25,584 nucleotides of DNA from an uncultured Blautia sp. (GCA_938028845.1 CALIZJ010000259.1:1-25584); one strand, 5' to 3'; shown: positions 1-8,034, counted from the stretch's first letter. Numbers and translations are program-made. Notes: a model not told the origin generated them from the sequence alone.

Positions 1-2
1 TT

Positions 3-818
3 GGAGAACTGATAGAGTTTCAGATTTCAAACAGCACAGATGCGATTATTATCTGTGGAACTACTGGTGAATCGTCCACATTGACCCATGGAGAGCATTT
101 GCAGGCTATCAAATATACCATCGACAAGGTGGCTGGACGTGTACCGGTAATCGCAGGCACAGGTTCAAACAGCACAGAAACAGCGATCATGATGTCTAAG
201 GAGGCTGTTTCTTACGGAGCAGACGCTCTTTTGCTTGTGACACCATATTATAATAAGGCAACCCAGAAAGGTTTGATCGCCCATTATACAGCGATCGCAA
301 ACGAGGTACCGGATACCCCTATTATCATGTATAATGTGCCAAGCCGTACCGGATGTAATATTTTACCTGCTACAGCGGTAGAATTGGCGAAAAATGTGAA
401 AAATATTGTGGGAGTTAAGGCTGCAAGCGGCGATCTTTCACAGATTGCGAAGATGATGTCCATGGCGGACGGCTGTCTGGAGTTATACTCCGGAAATGAC
501 GACCAGGTTCTTCCGATCCTTTCTTTAGGCGGACAGGGCGTAATTTCCGTATTATCTAATATCGCTCCGAAACAGACCCATGATATGGTAATGAAATTCC
601 TGGACGGAGATATTGCAGGCGCTGCAAAGATCCAGCTGGATGCGATTCCGCTTATCAGCGCACTGTTTTGTGAGGTAAATCCTATTCCGGTAAAGGCGGC
701 TCTTAACCTTATGGGAATGGATGTAGGTCCGCTTCGTATGCCTCTTACAGAGATGGAGGATGCAAACAAAGAAGTCCTGAAAAAGGCAATGCAGGATTTC
801 GGCATTACACTTGCATAA
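3..818 (+). CDS. dapA: 4-hydroxy-tetrahydrodipicolinate synthase, 5' truncated by window edge
   Basis: Condenses pyruvate with aspartate-semialdehyde, the first committed step of lysine/diaminopimelate synthesis, in the cytoplasm. The reading frame is open from base 3 and lacks its own start, so the N-terminus lies outside the window; about 271 of roughly 295 residues are present. Family landmarks in order are the substrate-loop GTTGES near the start of the visible part, the YNVPSRTG stretch carrying the active-site tyrosine, and the Schiff-base lysine in VGVKAASGD. It ends in TAA 18 bp before dapB, with which it is almost certainly co-transcribed. Nothing unusual is seen. The call is secure from the motifs and the adjacent dapB. 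Confidence 0.96.
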   Translation, partial: GELIEFQISNSTDAIIICGTTGESSTLTHGEHLQAIKYTIDKVAGRVPVIAGTGSNSTETAIMMSKEAVSYGADALLLVTPYYNKATQKGLIAHYTAIANEVPDTPIIMYNVPSRTGCNILPATAVELAKNVKNIVGVKAASGDLSQIAKMMSMADGCLELYSGNDDQVLPILSLGGQGVISVLSNIAPKQTHDMVMKFLDGDIAGAAKIQLDAIPLISALFCEVNPIPVKAALNLMGMDVGPLRMPLTEMEDANKEVLKKAMQDFGITLA

Positions 819-836
819 GCGGAAAGGAAGAGATAC

Positions 837-1595
837 ATGGTAAGAATCATTATGCATGGCTGCAACGGCCACATGGGCCAGGTGATTTCCGGTTTAGCAG
901 AGCAGGATCCGGATGCAAAGATCGTTGCAGGAATAGATATAGCAGATCAGGGAAAAAACAGTTATCCGGTTTATTCAAACATTGAGGACTGTCAGGAAGA
1001 GGCAGATGCGATCATTGATTTTTCCACTGCAAAGGCGGTTGACGGGCTTTTGGACTACAGTGTGAAAAGACAGATTCCCGTTGTTGTATGTACCACCGGT
1101 TTAAGCGAAGCACAGCTTGAAAAGCTGGAAGAATGTGCGAAAAAGGTAGCTGTGCTGAAATCCGCGAATATGTCCCTTGGAATCAATACACTTTTAAAGC
1201 TGGTGCAGGATGCGGCGAAAGTTCTCGCTTCTGCGGGCTTTGACATGGAGATCGTGGAGCGTCACCATCGCTTAAAGGTGGATGCGCCAAGCGGGACGGC
1301 CCTTGCCCTTGCGGACAGTTTAAATGAAGCGATGGGCAATGCTTATCATTATGTGTATGACCGCAGTCAGAAGCGCGAAAAGCGGCAGGATAAAGAGATT
1401 GGAATTTCGGCAGTACGGGGAGGCACCATCGTAGGAGAACACGAGGTGATCTTCGCAGGTCCTGACGAAGTAATTGAATTTAAACATACGGCACATTCCA
1501 AAGCAGTATTTGGAAAGGGTGCACTGGAGGCTGCCAAATTTTTAGCAGGAAAGGCCGCTGGATTGTATAATATGAGTAATGTGATTGAACGGTAA
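837..1595 (+). CDS. dapB: 4-hydroxy-tetrahydrodipicolinate reductase
   Basis: Reduces the dapA product with NAD(P)H, the second step of the diaminopimelate branch that feeds peptidoglycan and lysine. The 252-residue protein has the N-terminal dinucleotide-binding motif GCNGHMGQ (residues 8-15) and the family signature ERHHRLKVDAPSGTA (141-155). By family alignment H143 and K147 correspond to the catalytic His and Lys of the E. coli enzyme. ATG 837 follows an AAGGAAGAG ribosome binding site at a normal distance. Length is typical of the family. It is the last gene of the visible dap unit and is followed at once by a strong terminator. Confidence 0.97.
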   Translation: MVRIIMHGCNGHMGQVISGLAEQDPDAKIVAGIDIADQGKNSYPVYSNIEDCQEEADAIIDFSTAKAVDGLLDYSVKRQIPVVVCTTGLSEAQLEKLEECAKKVAVLKSANMSLGINTLLKLVQDAAKVLASAGFDMEIVERHHRLKVDAPSGTALALADSLNEAMGNAYHYVYDRSQKREKRQDKEIGISAVRGGTIVGEHEVIFAGPDEVIEFKHTAHSKAVFGKGALEAAKFLAGKAAGLYNMSNVIER

Positions 1596-1600
1596 AGGAG

Positions 1601-1645
1601 CCGGCTTAAAGTCCAGAATCGGGACTTTAAGCCGGTTTGTTTTTA
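1601..1645 (+). terminator. Rho-independent terminator after dapB
   Basis: A perfect 14-bp stem (CCGGCTTAAAGTCC, 1601-1614, against 1622-1635) with a 7-nt loop is followed by TTTGTTTTT. It begins 5 bp after the dapB stop and closes the dap operon. Confidence 0.95.
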
Positions 1646-1711
1646 ATAGGATTGATAAAGAAAAATATCACAATTTTTTTTAGATATAACCAAAAAAATT
1701 CTGTTTATATG

Positions 1712-1740
1712 TTGAAATAAACGATAAAGTGTGTTAAATT
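1712..1740 (+). promoter_or_regulatory. Probable sigma-A promoter of the BMP transporter operon
   Basis: TTGAAA at 1712-1717 and TAAATT at 1735-1740 are separated by exactly 17 bp, in an AT-rich gap after the dapB terminator. Transcription would start near 1747, leaving a leader of about 75 nt that contains the inverted repeat at 1761-1786. A second possible -10 (TATAGT, 1741-1746) overlaps. The assignment is from consensus match only. Confidence 0.5.
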
Positions 1741-1760
1741 TATAGTGTAAAGTTACTGAA

Positions 1761-1786
1761 AAATATACAAGATTTCTTGTATATTT
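1761..1786. promoter_or_regulatory. Perfect 12-bp inverted repeat, candidate operator
   Basis: AAATATACAAGA (1761-1772) and its exact reverse complement (1775-1786) are separated by two bases. The dyad lies between the predicted transcription start and the start codon of the transporter binding protein. No run of T follows, so a terminator is unlikely. Symmetry, size and location fit an operator for a dimeric repressor; an RNA hairpin in the leader is the alternative. Confidence 0.6.
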
Positions 1787-1821
1787 AGAAAAGTATAATA
1801 AGTAAAAGGAGGATGAAATCA

Positions 1822-2817
1822 ATGAGAAAAAAATCTTTAGTAGCGGCTTTGCTGTGCGGAGCGTTAGCTCTTACCTCCGTGCCTGTGTTTGCTGAAGCAG
1901 AAGAACCGGATTACGCGTCTATGAAGATCGTGCTGATTCTGCCGGGAAGCATTGATGACCAGAGCTGGAATGCAAGCAATAATGCAGGTGCTTTGGCCTG
2001 CGATGAGCAGCTTGGTACTTCTATTGAAGTCGTGGAATCTGTTCCGGTAGAAGAGTTTGAATCTACTTTTATGGAGTATGGTGAAAGAGGATACGATCTG
2101 ATCATGTCAGCGGGAAGTCAGTTTGACGAGGCATGCGCGGCGGTTGCTCCTCAGTATCCGGATTCCGTTTACACAGTGATCAATGGTCAGGTAAGCGAAT
2201 CCGATAATATGGTTCCTGTATTTCCGAAAGAGTACGAAGGATCTTATTTGGCAGGAATTATTGCCGGATATGCTACAGAGAACGGCAATTTCGCTGTGAT
2301 GGGCGGAGAGTCTAACGGACCGATGGTACAGCTTATGGATACCTATGACGCGGCGGCTAAGGCAGTCTGCGAGGAAAGAGGAATTGAATTTACCACTACC
2401 CGTTCTTTCGTAAATACCTGGACAGACGTATCCGCTACGAAATCAATGGCAGATCAGATGATTGACAATGGTGCGGACACAGTTTTCTGTTACTCTAACG
2501 AAGGCGCTTCCGGCGCGGTACAGTCTACAGAAGAGAAAGGTGCGAACTTTGTTGCTTTTGCAGCAAATAAAAATGAAGAGAGTGACAGCGTAGTGGCATC
2601 TGTAGACATGAACTGGGCAAATGTATATCCCTGGATCATTGAAGGCGTAGCAAGCGGCGAGCTTCAGGGAGCACAGCAGGTTGGCGTTGCAGAAGGTGTA
2701 TTTGAAGTTGTTTATAGTGACGCGTGCTCAGAAGAGTGCCAGGCAGCAGTAGACCAGGCGATTGAAGATATTACTGCAGGAAATATTGACCTTACTCAGT
2801 ATTTCTCAGAAGCGTAA
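1822..2817 (+). CDS. BMP-family (PnrA/NupN-like) substrate-binding protein of a nucleoside-type ABC importer
   Basis: Probable extracytoplasmic receptor of the importer encoded just downstream; characterised BMP/PnrA/NupN members bind purine nucleosides. The 331-residue protein begins with a signal peptide (MRKKSLVAALLCGALALTS, then VFAEA) followed by the BMP fold: LPGSIDDQSWN near the mature N-terminus, DLIMSAGSQFDEA and the YLAGIIAGY segment. I chose ATG 1822 over ATG 1813 because the ribosome binding site AAAGGAGG (1805-1812) abuts 1813 but stands 9 nt from 1822. The only signal-region Cys has Leu at -1 and is not a lipobox, so the protein appears cleaved by signal peptidase I rather than lipidated, which is unusual for a Gram-positive binding protein. 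Purine nucleoside as ligand is inferred from the family. Confidence 0.87.
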   Translation: MRKKSLVAALLCGALALTSVPVFAEAEEPDYASMKIVLILPGSIDDQSWNASNNAGALACDEQLGTSIEVVESVPVEEFESTFMEYGERGYDLIMSAGSQFDEACAAVAPQYPDSVYTVINGQVSESDNMVPVFPKEYEGSYLAGIIAGYATENGNFAVMGGESNGPMVQLMDTYDAAAKAVCEERGIEFTTTRSFVNTWTDVSATKSMADQMIDNGADTVFCYSNEGASGAVQSTEEKGANFVAFAANKNEESDSVVASVDMNWANVYPWIIEGVASGELQGAQQVGVAEGVFEVVYSDACSEECQAAVDQAIEDITAGNIDLTQYFSEA

Positions 2818-2829
2818 GAGTAGATCAGG

Positions 2830-2860
2830 TTGGCAGTGCGTCATAGCACTGCCAATTTTT
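2830..2860 (+). terminator. Intra-operon terminator/attenuator after the binding-protein gene
   Basis: A perfect 10-bp stem (TTGGCAGTGC, 2830-2839, with 2846-2855) and a 6-nt loop is followed by TTTTT. It sits between the binding-protein gene and its ATPase gene, where partial termination would make binding protein more abundant than the membrane complex. Confidence 0.85.
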
Positions 2861-2902
2861 ATTCTGAGAGGAAAATCGGTGGATTTTTACTCAGAATAAA
2901 AA
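2856..2902 (+). promoter_or_regulatory. Second hairpin overlapping the terminator T-run, candidate antiterminator or mRNA-end structure
   Basis: TTTTTATTCTGAG (2856-2868) is the exact reverse complement of 2890-2902, giving a 13-bp stem around a 21-nt loop. Its left arm includes the T-run of the preceding terminator, so in RNA the two structures compete for the U-tract. That geometry could tune readthrough into the ATPase and permease genes. The structure is seen; the role is inferred. Confidence 0.5.
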
Positions 2903-2941
2903 GTCCTCCATAAAATACAAATAGGAAGGATGAGGCAGAGA

Positions 2942-4468
2942 ATGAGTGAAGCTGTAATTGAATTAAAACATATAACGAAACGTTTTGCCAAGGTTCTGGC
3001 AAACGATGATGTCTCCCTGACTATCCACAAAGGGGAAGTTGTTGCCCTTCTAGGTGAGAATGGAGCCGGAAAAAGTACGATCATGAAGATTCTTTACGGC
3101 CTCTATCGGGCGACATCCGGAAAAATTTTAATTGACGGACAGGAACGGAAAATAACCAATCCCAAGGAAGCGATGAACCTGGGGATCTCTATGATACAGC
3201 AGCATTTTTCCCTTGTACCTGCACATACAGTAACGGAAAACATTATTCTAGGAAACTGTAAAGGCAGGATTGATATGAAGGTAAAGGAAAAAGAAATCGA
3301 GGAACTTGCCAGGCAGTATGGGTTTGAGGTGCCGGCGGGGGAATATATCCGAAATCTCACGGTGGGGACGCAGCAGAAGGTAGAAATCTTAAAAGCGCTA
3401 TACTTGAATGCCCGCGTCCTGATCATGGATGAGCCTACGGCTGTCCTTACGCCCCAGGAGATTGATACGGTTATGGAGTTTGTAAGGAATTATGTGTCAA
3501 AGGGCAATTCTGTGGTGTTTATTACGCACAAGATGAAAGAAGTTATGCAGGTTTCGGATACCATTGTGGTTATGCGAAATGGAAAAATCTGCGGAACAGT
3601 AAAACGGGAAGAGACTAATGAAAAAGAACTGGCACATATGATGATCGGTCATGATCTGGAGGAGCTGCAGACATCCGGAGACGTTGACATGGACAGCAGA
3701 AAGAAGAGGCTGGTAGTGGAAAATCTTACAATACAGCCGAAGGATCAGGCGGCGCTTCTGGATAATGTAAGTTTTGAGATTCATGAAGGTGAGATCCTGG
3801 GGATTGCCGGGGTATCGGAAAACGGTCAGCAGGAGCTGTGCGAGGCACTTTATGGGGCGGCGGATATCACATCCGGCAGGATTATGCTGGATGGAGAAGA
3901 TATTACAAGAACCGGTGTAAAGGAACGTATAGAAATGGGTATGGGATATACGGCATCGGACAGGTATCGCTACGGTATGGTTGCAGAAATGTCTCTTGCA
4001 GAGAATATGCTGCTGAAATCAAGCTATTTGAAACGATGGAGCAGACATGGCATCATTAACTGGAAAAAACTCCGCAGTTATACAGACAAACAGATCAAAA
4101 ATTATAAGATTAAGGCACCTGATAACAGCGTCTCAGCAGGAAGCCTTTCTGGAGGAAACCAGCAGAAGCTGGTGGTGGCAAGGGAAGTGGATATGGGACA
4201 AAAAGTGATCATATTTGACCAGCCTACCCGGGGATTGGATCTGGGAGCGATCAATTATGTGCATAAGACGATTCTTTCTGAGAAAGAGAAAGGGAAATCC
4301 GTTATTCTTGTTTCCACAGAGCTTTCGGAAATATTTGCTCTGTCAGACAGGATAGCGGTCATGTATAAAGGAAGAATCATGGGAATTTACAAAAATGGCG
4401 AGCTGACCACAGAAAAGATCGGTCTTTTAATGGCGGGCTACCAGCCGGATGAGGAGGCGATGGGATAA
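2942..4468 (+). CDS. ABC transporter double ATP-binding protein (NupO/YufO-like)
   Basis: Cytoplasmic ATPase that drives the BMP-type importer. The 508-residue protein holds two ABC domains in tandem. Domain 1 has Walker A GENGAGKST (38-46), the Q-loop IQQHF, a relaxed signature LTVGTQQ (139-145) and Walker B LIMDEPT (160-166). Domain 2 has a degenerate Walker A without Lys (GVSENGQQE, 290-298), a canonical signature SLSGGNQQK (401-409) and Walker B IIFDQPT. One degenerate nucleotide site is normal for this nucleoside/ribose-type subfamily. ATG 2942 is preferred to ATG 2930, because 2930 abuts the GGAAGG ribosome binding site and the residues between do not belong to the family N-terminus. 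Its stop overlaps the first permease start by 1 bp, so the two are translationally coupled. Confidence 0.92.
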   Translation: MSEAVIELKHITKRFAKVLANDDVSLTIHKGEVVALLGENGAGKSTIMKILYGLYRATSGKILIDGQERKITNPKEAMNLGISMIQQHFSLVPAHTVTENIILGNCKGRIDMKVKEKEIEELARQYGFEVPAGEYIRNLTVGTQQKVEILKALYLNARVLIMDEPTAVLTPQEIDTVMEFVRNYVSKGNSVVFITHKMKEVMQVSDTIVVMRNGKICGTVKREETNEKELAHMMIGHDLEELQTSGDVDMDSRKKRLVVENLTIQPKDQAALLDNVSFEIHEGEILGIAGVSENGQQELCEALYGAADITSGRIMLDGEDITRTGVKERIEMGMGYTASDRYRYGMVAEMSLAENMLLKSSYLKRWSRHGIINWKKLRSYTDKQIKNYKIKAPDNSVSAGSLSGGNQQKLVVAREVDMGQKVIIFDQPTRGLDLGAINYVHKTILSEKEKGKSVILVSTELSEIFALSDRIAVMYKGRIMGIYKNGELTTEKIGLLMAGYQPDEEAMG

Positions 4469-5535
4469 TGGAAAAAGGTAAAGTAAAAGATTTCCTGCTC
4501 TGGACGATACTGGCGATTATCGTAGGTCTGGCGGTGAGTTTGGCTTTTTTGCCGCTTTTGGGTGTAAATTCTGTTGAATCTTTAAGGATTATGCTGGTGG
4601 AGACTTTTTCTGACCGGTTTACCATGGGAAATATCCTGATCAAAACGACCCCTCTGATCTTGACCAGCCTTGCCTTTGCCTTTACTTATAAGGCGAGTCT
4701 GTTTAATATCGGAGCGCAAGGACAGTTTTATGTAGGCTGTATTTGCGCGGTGGCTACCACCTTGGCACTGCAGACAAAGATACCTGGAGTACTGGTATTG
4801 CTTCTTGCTTTCGCGGCAAGCATCATGGGAGGAGGACTTACCGGCCTGCTCATAGGATTTTTAAAGGCAAAATTTAATGCGAATGAGTTTCTGGTAAGTA
4901 TGATGTCCACTTATGTGGTGCAGTATGTGATGCAGCTTCTCCTGCGTACGGTTTTGCAGGAGGAGAAAGGTGAGTATCTGAAAACAGATTATATAGATTC
5001 TTCTGCATGGCTTCCAAAGATCATTCCGGGAACATCGGTTTCACTTGGGATTGTAATTGCCGTTGCGGCCGCTGTTTTTATCTGGTTCCTTCTTTATCAT
5101 ACCTCCCTCGGGTACAGGATCAGGGTGACGGGCTTGAATAAAGATGCGGCCTATATGTCTGGCATCAATCCAAAGAAAATGTGCATGGCAGCGTTTTTTA
5201 TCAGCGGCGCCATCGCCGGATTGGCTGGTTTTACAGAAATCAACGGAATGCAGCATATGCTGCTTACCGGTTTTGAATCGGATATCGGATCTTACGGAAT
5301 CGGTATTGCGATCATGGCAAACGCTCATCCCATAGGAGCTGTTTTTGCCTCTCTTCTGTTTGGTATGCTCCAGGTAGGAGGCACAGCCCTCAGCCGTTCC
5401 ACAGACGCGCCCGCAAGTGTGATAGATGTTATGCTGGGCTTTGTTATGCTGTTTGTACTTATGTCCTTCTTTGTAAGACATAAGCTGGAGATCCGCAAGA
5501 TGAAACAACAAAAGCTGAAAGGAGAGGAGGCATAA
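4468..5535 (+). CDS. ABC transporter permease (NupP/YufP-like)
   Basis: First integral membrane subunit of the nucleoside-type importer, 355 residues, of the BPD_transp_2 type. There is an N-terminal membrane anchor, a family-typical FNIGAQGQFYVG stretch after the second hydrophobic segment, a GANEF-like loop (here NANEFLVSMM) and several further hydrophobic helices. It ends in a short charged tail rich in Lys and Arg. The start overlaps the ATPase stop in TAATG, with GGAGG about 10 nt upstream. It is followed one base later by the second permease, so the two membrane subunits are made together. Confidence 0.92.
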   Translation: MEKGKVKDFLLWTILAIIVGLAVSLAFLPLLGVNSVESLRIMLVETFSDRFTMGNILIKTTPLILTSLAFAFTYKASLFNIGAQGQFYVGCICAVATTLALQTKIPGVLVLLLAFAASIMGGGLTGLLIGFLKAKFNANEFLVSMMSTYVVQYVMQLLLRTVLQEEKGEYLKTDYIDSSAWLPKIIPGTSVSLGIVIAVAAAVFIWFLLYHTSLGYRIRVTGLNKDAAYMSGINPKKMCMAAFFISGAIAGLAGFTEINGMQHMLLTGFESDIGSYGIGIAIMANAHPIGAVFASLLFGMLQVGGTALSRSTDAPASVIDVMLGFVMLFVLMSFFVRHKLEIRKMKQQKLKGEEA

Positions 5536-5536
5536 T

Positions 5537-6457
5537 ATGCAGGTATTTATAAACTTGATAAGTAGAGCGTTTTTTATGAGCACGCCCCTGATCTTAGGAG
5601 CTTTAGGAGAAGTGATCGCAGAAAGAACCGGAATGATGGTTACAGCAGTAGAGGGGATTTTCCTCATAGGAGCCTGGGGCGGCTTTATCGGCGCCTATAT
5701 TTCCGGAAACATGCTGATTGGATTTCTGGCGGCAATGGTCTGCGGCCTTTTGGTCTCCCTTTTATATGGCGTCACTACCATTTATATGAATCAGCATCAG
5801 ATTGTTATGGGAACTGCCATCGCTATTTTAGTCACCGGCTTTTGTACTTTCTTTTACCGGGTGATCTTTGGGGTGCAGACTGTGCCTCTTACGGTGGATC
5901 CCCTGCCGGTTATCCGTATCCCACTGTTGTCGAAGATTCCGTTTATCGGGCAGATTTTGTTTTCCCAAAATATTATCACATATATTACGTATATTTTGGT
6001 TCCGATCATATTCTACATTATTTATAAAACCTCATTGGGATTATCTATGCGGTCCTGCGGGGAAAATCCAGAGGCGGCAGAAGCTGCAGGAATTAATGTG
6101 ACGCGAATGCGTTTTCTGGCAGTGGCAATTGCCGGCTGTATGGGCGGTGTGGCAGGATCTTATTATTCTCTTTGCAATGTGGGTATGTATAATGCGGAGA
6201 TCATCGGCGGACGCGGCTGGATTGCATTTGGAATTTGCTTTTTAGGAAACTGGAATCCGGTAGGAGCCCTGATATTCGGTATTATATTTGGCGTTTCCGA
6301 TGCTCTGGGAACTTATGTAAGAGCACTTGGTAATGCATCCATTCCAAGTGAACTTTTCAGTGCTCTTCCCTATATATTGGTAATTGTGCTGACAGTATGC
6401 AGAAAACAGTTTAACGTTCCTGCAAAATTGGGCTCCAATTATGTTAAGGAGGATTGA
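5537..6457 (+). CDS. ABC transporter permease (NupQ/YufQ-like)
   Basis: Second membrane subunit of the importer, 306 residues and strongly hydrophobic. It shows the short N-terminus typical of this branch, then LGALGEVIAERTGMM, the VEGIFLIGAWGG segment that corresponds to the family NIGxEG motif, and the cytoplasmic-loop sequence SCGENPEAAEAAGI. GGAGAGGAGG lies just upstream of ATG 5537, only one base beyond the preceding stop. Gene order binding protein, ATPase, permease, permease matches the B. subtilis nupNOPQ arrangement. No clear terminator follows, so readthrough into the lipoprotein gene 110 bp downstream is possible. Confidence 0.92.
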   Translation: MQVFINLISRAFFMSTPLILGALGEVIAERTGMMVTAVEGIFLIGAWGGFIGAYISGNMLIGFLAAMVCGLLVSLLYGVTTIYMNQHQIVMGTAIAILVTGFCTFFYRVIFGVQTVPLTVDPLPVIRIPLLSKIPFIGQILFSQNIITYITYILVPIIFYIIYKTSLGLSMRSCGENPEAAEAAGINVTRMRFLAVAIAGCMGGVAGSYYSLCNVGMYNAEIIGGRGWIAFGICFLGNWNPVGALIFGIIFGVSDALGTYVRALGNASIPSELFSALPYILVIVLTVCRKQFNVPAKLGSNYVKED

Positions 6458-6567
6458 TATTATATAAGAAATTTTGTCTTCTTTTCCATTTTATTCCAGT
6501 ATAGGATTTTAGGAAATGAACATATTAAGGTTACAAGCTAAAATCCAAGGAAAAGGAGACTTACAGA

Positions 6568-6978
6568 ATGAAAAAAGTAAAATCTATCCTCATAAGCACA
6601 TTACTTATGCTCACCCTGTGTACGCTGACCGCCTGTGGAGACGATACCGCAAATAATACAGCGGATGAATCGAAGACAACCACAGAGGATAAAACAGTGA
6701 CAGACGATACCACAGTAAATGATACGACTACCGATAACAACACAGCGAATGACACCACTACAGAGCAAAATGACACAATCACTGATGACACAACAACAAG
6801 AGATGAGAATTCGGATAACACAAACGTCAATGACACCAACGGGACAGATGACAATACAAACAATGACGATACAGTATCCGGAGAGCTTGGAAATGCTGTG
6901 AAAGATGTGGGAGACGGCGTGGGTGACGCTGTAGAGGATACTGGAGATGCAGTAAAAAATGCAGTGGACGGCAGATAG
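6568..6978 (+). CDS. Small Thr/Asp/Asn-rich lipoprotein of unknown function
   Basis: No known function is recognised. The 136-residue product starts with a signal peptide ending in a clear lipobox, LTAC, so Cys23 should be lipidated and the protein anchored to the outer face of the membrane. Residues about 24-100 are low complexity, nearly all Asp, Thr, Asn and Glu in loose DTT/NDT/DNT units, hence acidic and probably disordered like a stalk. The C-terminus (about 103-136) changes to a Gly/Val/Asp/Ala pattern with repeated GDAV or GNAV units about 7-11 residues apart, which could form an amphipathic helix. AAAAGGAGA stands 8 nt before ATG 6568. The gene sits alone between the transporter operon and hisA and ends before a terminator at 7042. 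Confidence 0.8.
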   Translation: MKKVKSILISTLLMLTLCTLTACGDDTANNTADESKTTTEDKTVTDDTTVNDTTTDNNTANDTTTEQNDTITDDTTTRDENSDNTNVNDTNGTDDNTNNDDTVSGELGNAVKDVGDGVGDAVEDTGDAVKNAVDGR

Positions 6979-7041
6979 GAGAAACGCCTTTTTACCGCCT
7001 TTTGCTGCCATAAGGAATAAAGTGTGCAATAGAATATTAAG

Positions 7042-7084
7042 AAATATCCCATAGTTGCTGCGGCGATTATGGGATATTTTTGCT
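7042..7084 (+). terminator. Rho-independent terminator after the lipoprotein gene
   Basis: AAATATCCCATA (7042-7053) pairs perfectly with 7068-7079 around a 14-nt loop and leads into TTTTTGC. It lies 63 bp after the lipoprotein stop and separates that gene from hisA. Confidence 0.8.
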
Positions 7085-7188
7085 ATGTAGGGAGAAGCTT
7101 GCTGCGGGGCTTTTTTCTGAGAAGCAGCATTGCGGGATCTGTTGTTTGATGTTATTATGACTATTATTGATGGAAAGGGGAGAAGAAT

Positions 7189-7959
7189 ATGAAATTTCGT
7201 CCGTGCATTGACATACATAATGGAAAAGTAAAACAGATCGTGGGAGGCAGCTTAAAAGATGCCGGGGACAGGGCGGAGGAAAATTTCGTATCCTGTCAGG
7301 ACGCAGCCTTTTATGCCGCCCTTTACCGTGACCGGGGACTGACTGGGGGACATGTGATCTTATTAAACGGAAGCAGCTCTCCTTACTATGAAGAGACCAG
7401 GGAGCAGGCTTTCCTGGCGTTAAAGACTTACCCTTTGGGGCTGCAGATCGGCGGAGGCGTGTGCCCGGAAAATGCAGGGGAATATCTGGATGCAGGCGCC
7501 AGCCATGTGATCGTTACCTCCTATGTCTTTAAAGACGGCAGGATATCCTGGGAAAATTTAGAAAAGATAGAGCGGGAAACGGGAAGAGAACATTTGGTTT
7601 TGGATTTGAGCTGCAGAAAAAAAGACGGGCAGTATTTTATTGTCACGGACCGCTGGCAAAAATTTACGGAAGTACCGGTTACTATGGATATAATGGAGGA
7701 GTTGGGAACACACTGTGATGAATTTCTCATCCATGCAGTGGATGTGGAAGGAAAGGCAAGGGGAATCGAGACAGATCTTGTGAAACTTCTGGCACATTAT
7801 ACCCTTCGTCCCATTACCTATGCCGGGGGCGTGGGAAGTATGGAGGACATTGCGCTGCTTCGCCGGTACGGGGAAGGACGCCTGGATGTGACCGTGGGCA
7901 GTGCGCTGGATATTTTCGGAGGTACGATATCTTTTGAAGAATTGGCGGCTATTTCATAA
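7189..7959 (+). CDS. hisA: ProFAR isomerase HisA, eukaryotic (HIS6) type
   Basis: Catalyses the Amadori isomerisation of ProFAR to PRFAR, the fourth step of histidine biosynthesis, in the cytoplasm. The 256-residue (beta/alpha)8 protein resembles yeast HIS6 rather than ordinary bacterial HisA: CIDIHNGKVKQIVGG (6-20), ENFVS, QIGGGV (86-91), SHVIVTSYVF, LDLSCRK (138-144), DEFLIHAVDVEG (177-188), YAGGV and GSALDIFGG (237-245) all have close HIS6 counterparts. D8 and D139 occupy the positions of the two catalytic aspartates. AAAGGGGAG precedes ATG 7189. No other his gene is visible nearby, so this is an orphan copy, either the genome's only HisA or a second one. Activity is likely, since the key residues are intact. 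Confidence 0.9.
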   Translation: MKFRPCIDIHNGKVKQIVGGSLKDAGDRAEENFVSCQDAAFYAALYRDRGLTGGHVILLNGSSSPYYEETREQAFLALKTYPLGLQIGGGVCPENAGEYLDAGASHVIVTSYVFKDGRISWENLEKIERETGREHLVLDLSCRKKDGQYFIVTDRWQKFTEVPVTMDIMEELGTHCDEFLIHAVDVEGKARGIETDLVKLLAHYTLRPITYAGGVGSMEDIALLRRYGEGRLDVTVGSALDIFGGTISFEELAAIS

Positions 7960-8034
7960 AAGATGACCGTATCTATAAAAGTTCTGATAAGTATATGAAT
8001 TTTTAAGAAAATGATGTTAAATTTCAAAAAGATG

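Noticed and set aside
284..874. Long open frame on the minus strand opposite dapA and the dapB start
   Set aside because: It lies opposite conserved dapA sequence, has no ribosome binding site and resembles no family; it is a shadow of the real gene.
1646..1811. Purine riboswitch upstream of the nucleoside-type transporter
   Set aside because: None of the conserved junction sequences or the three-helix arrangement is present; the main structure is a simple dyad.
6561..7218. Two long minus-strand frames opposite the lipoprotein gene
   Set aside because: They exist because the plus strand is a low-complexity Thr/Asp/Asn codon run; the products are Ser/Val/Ile-rich nonsense, while the plus-strand gene has a lipobox and ribosome binding site.
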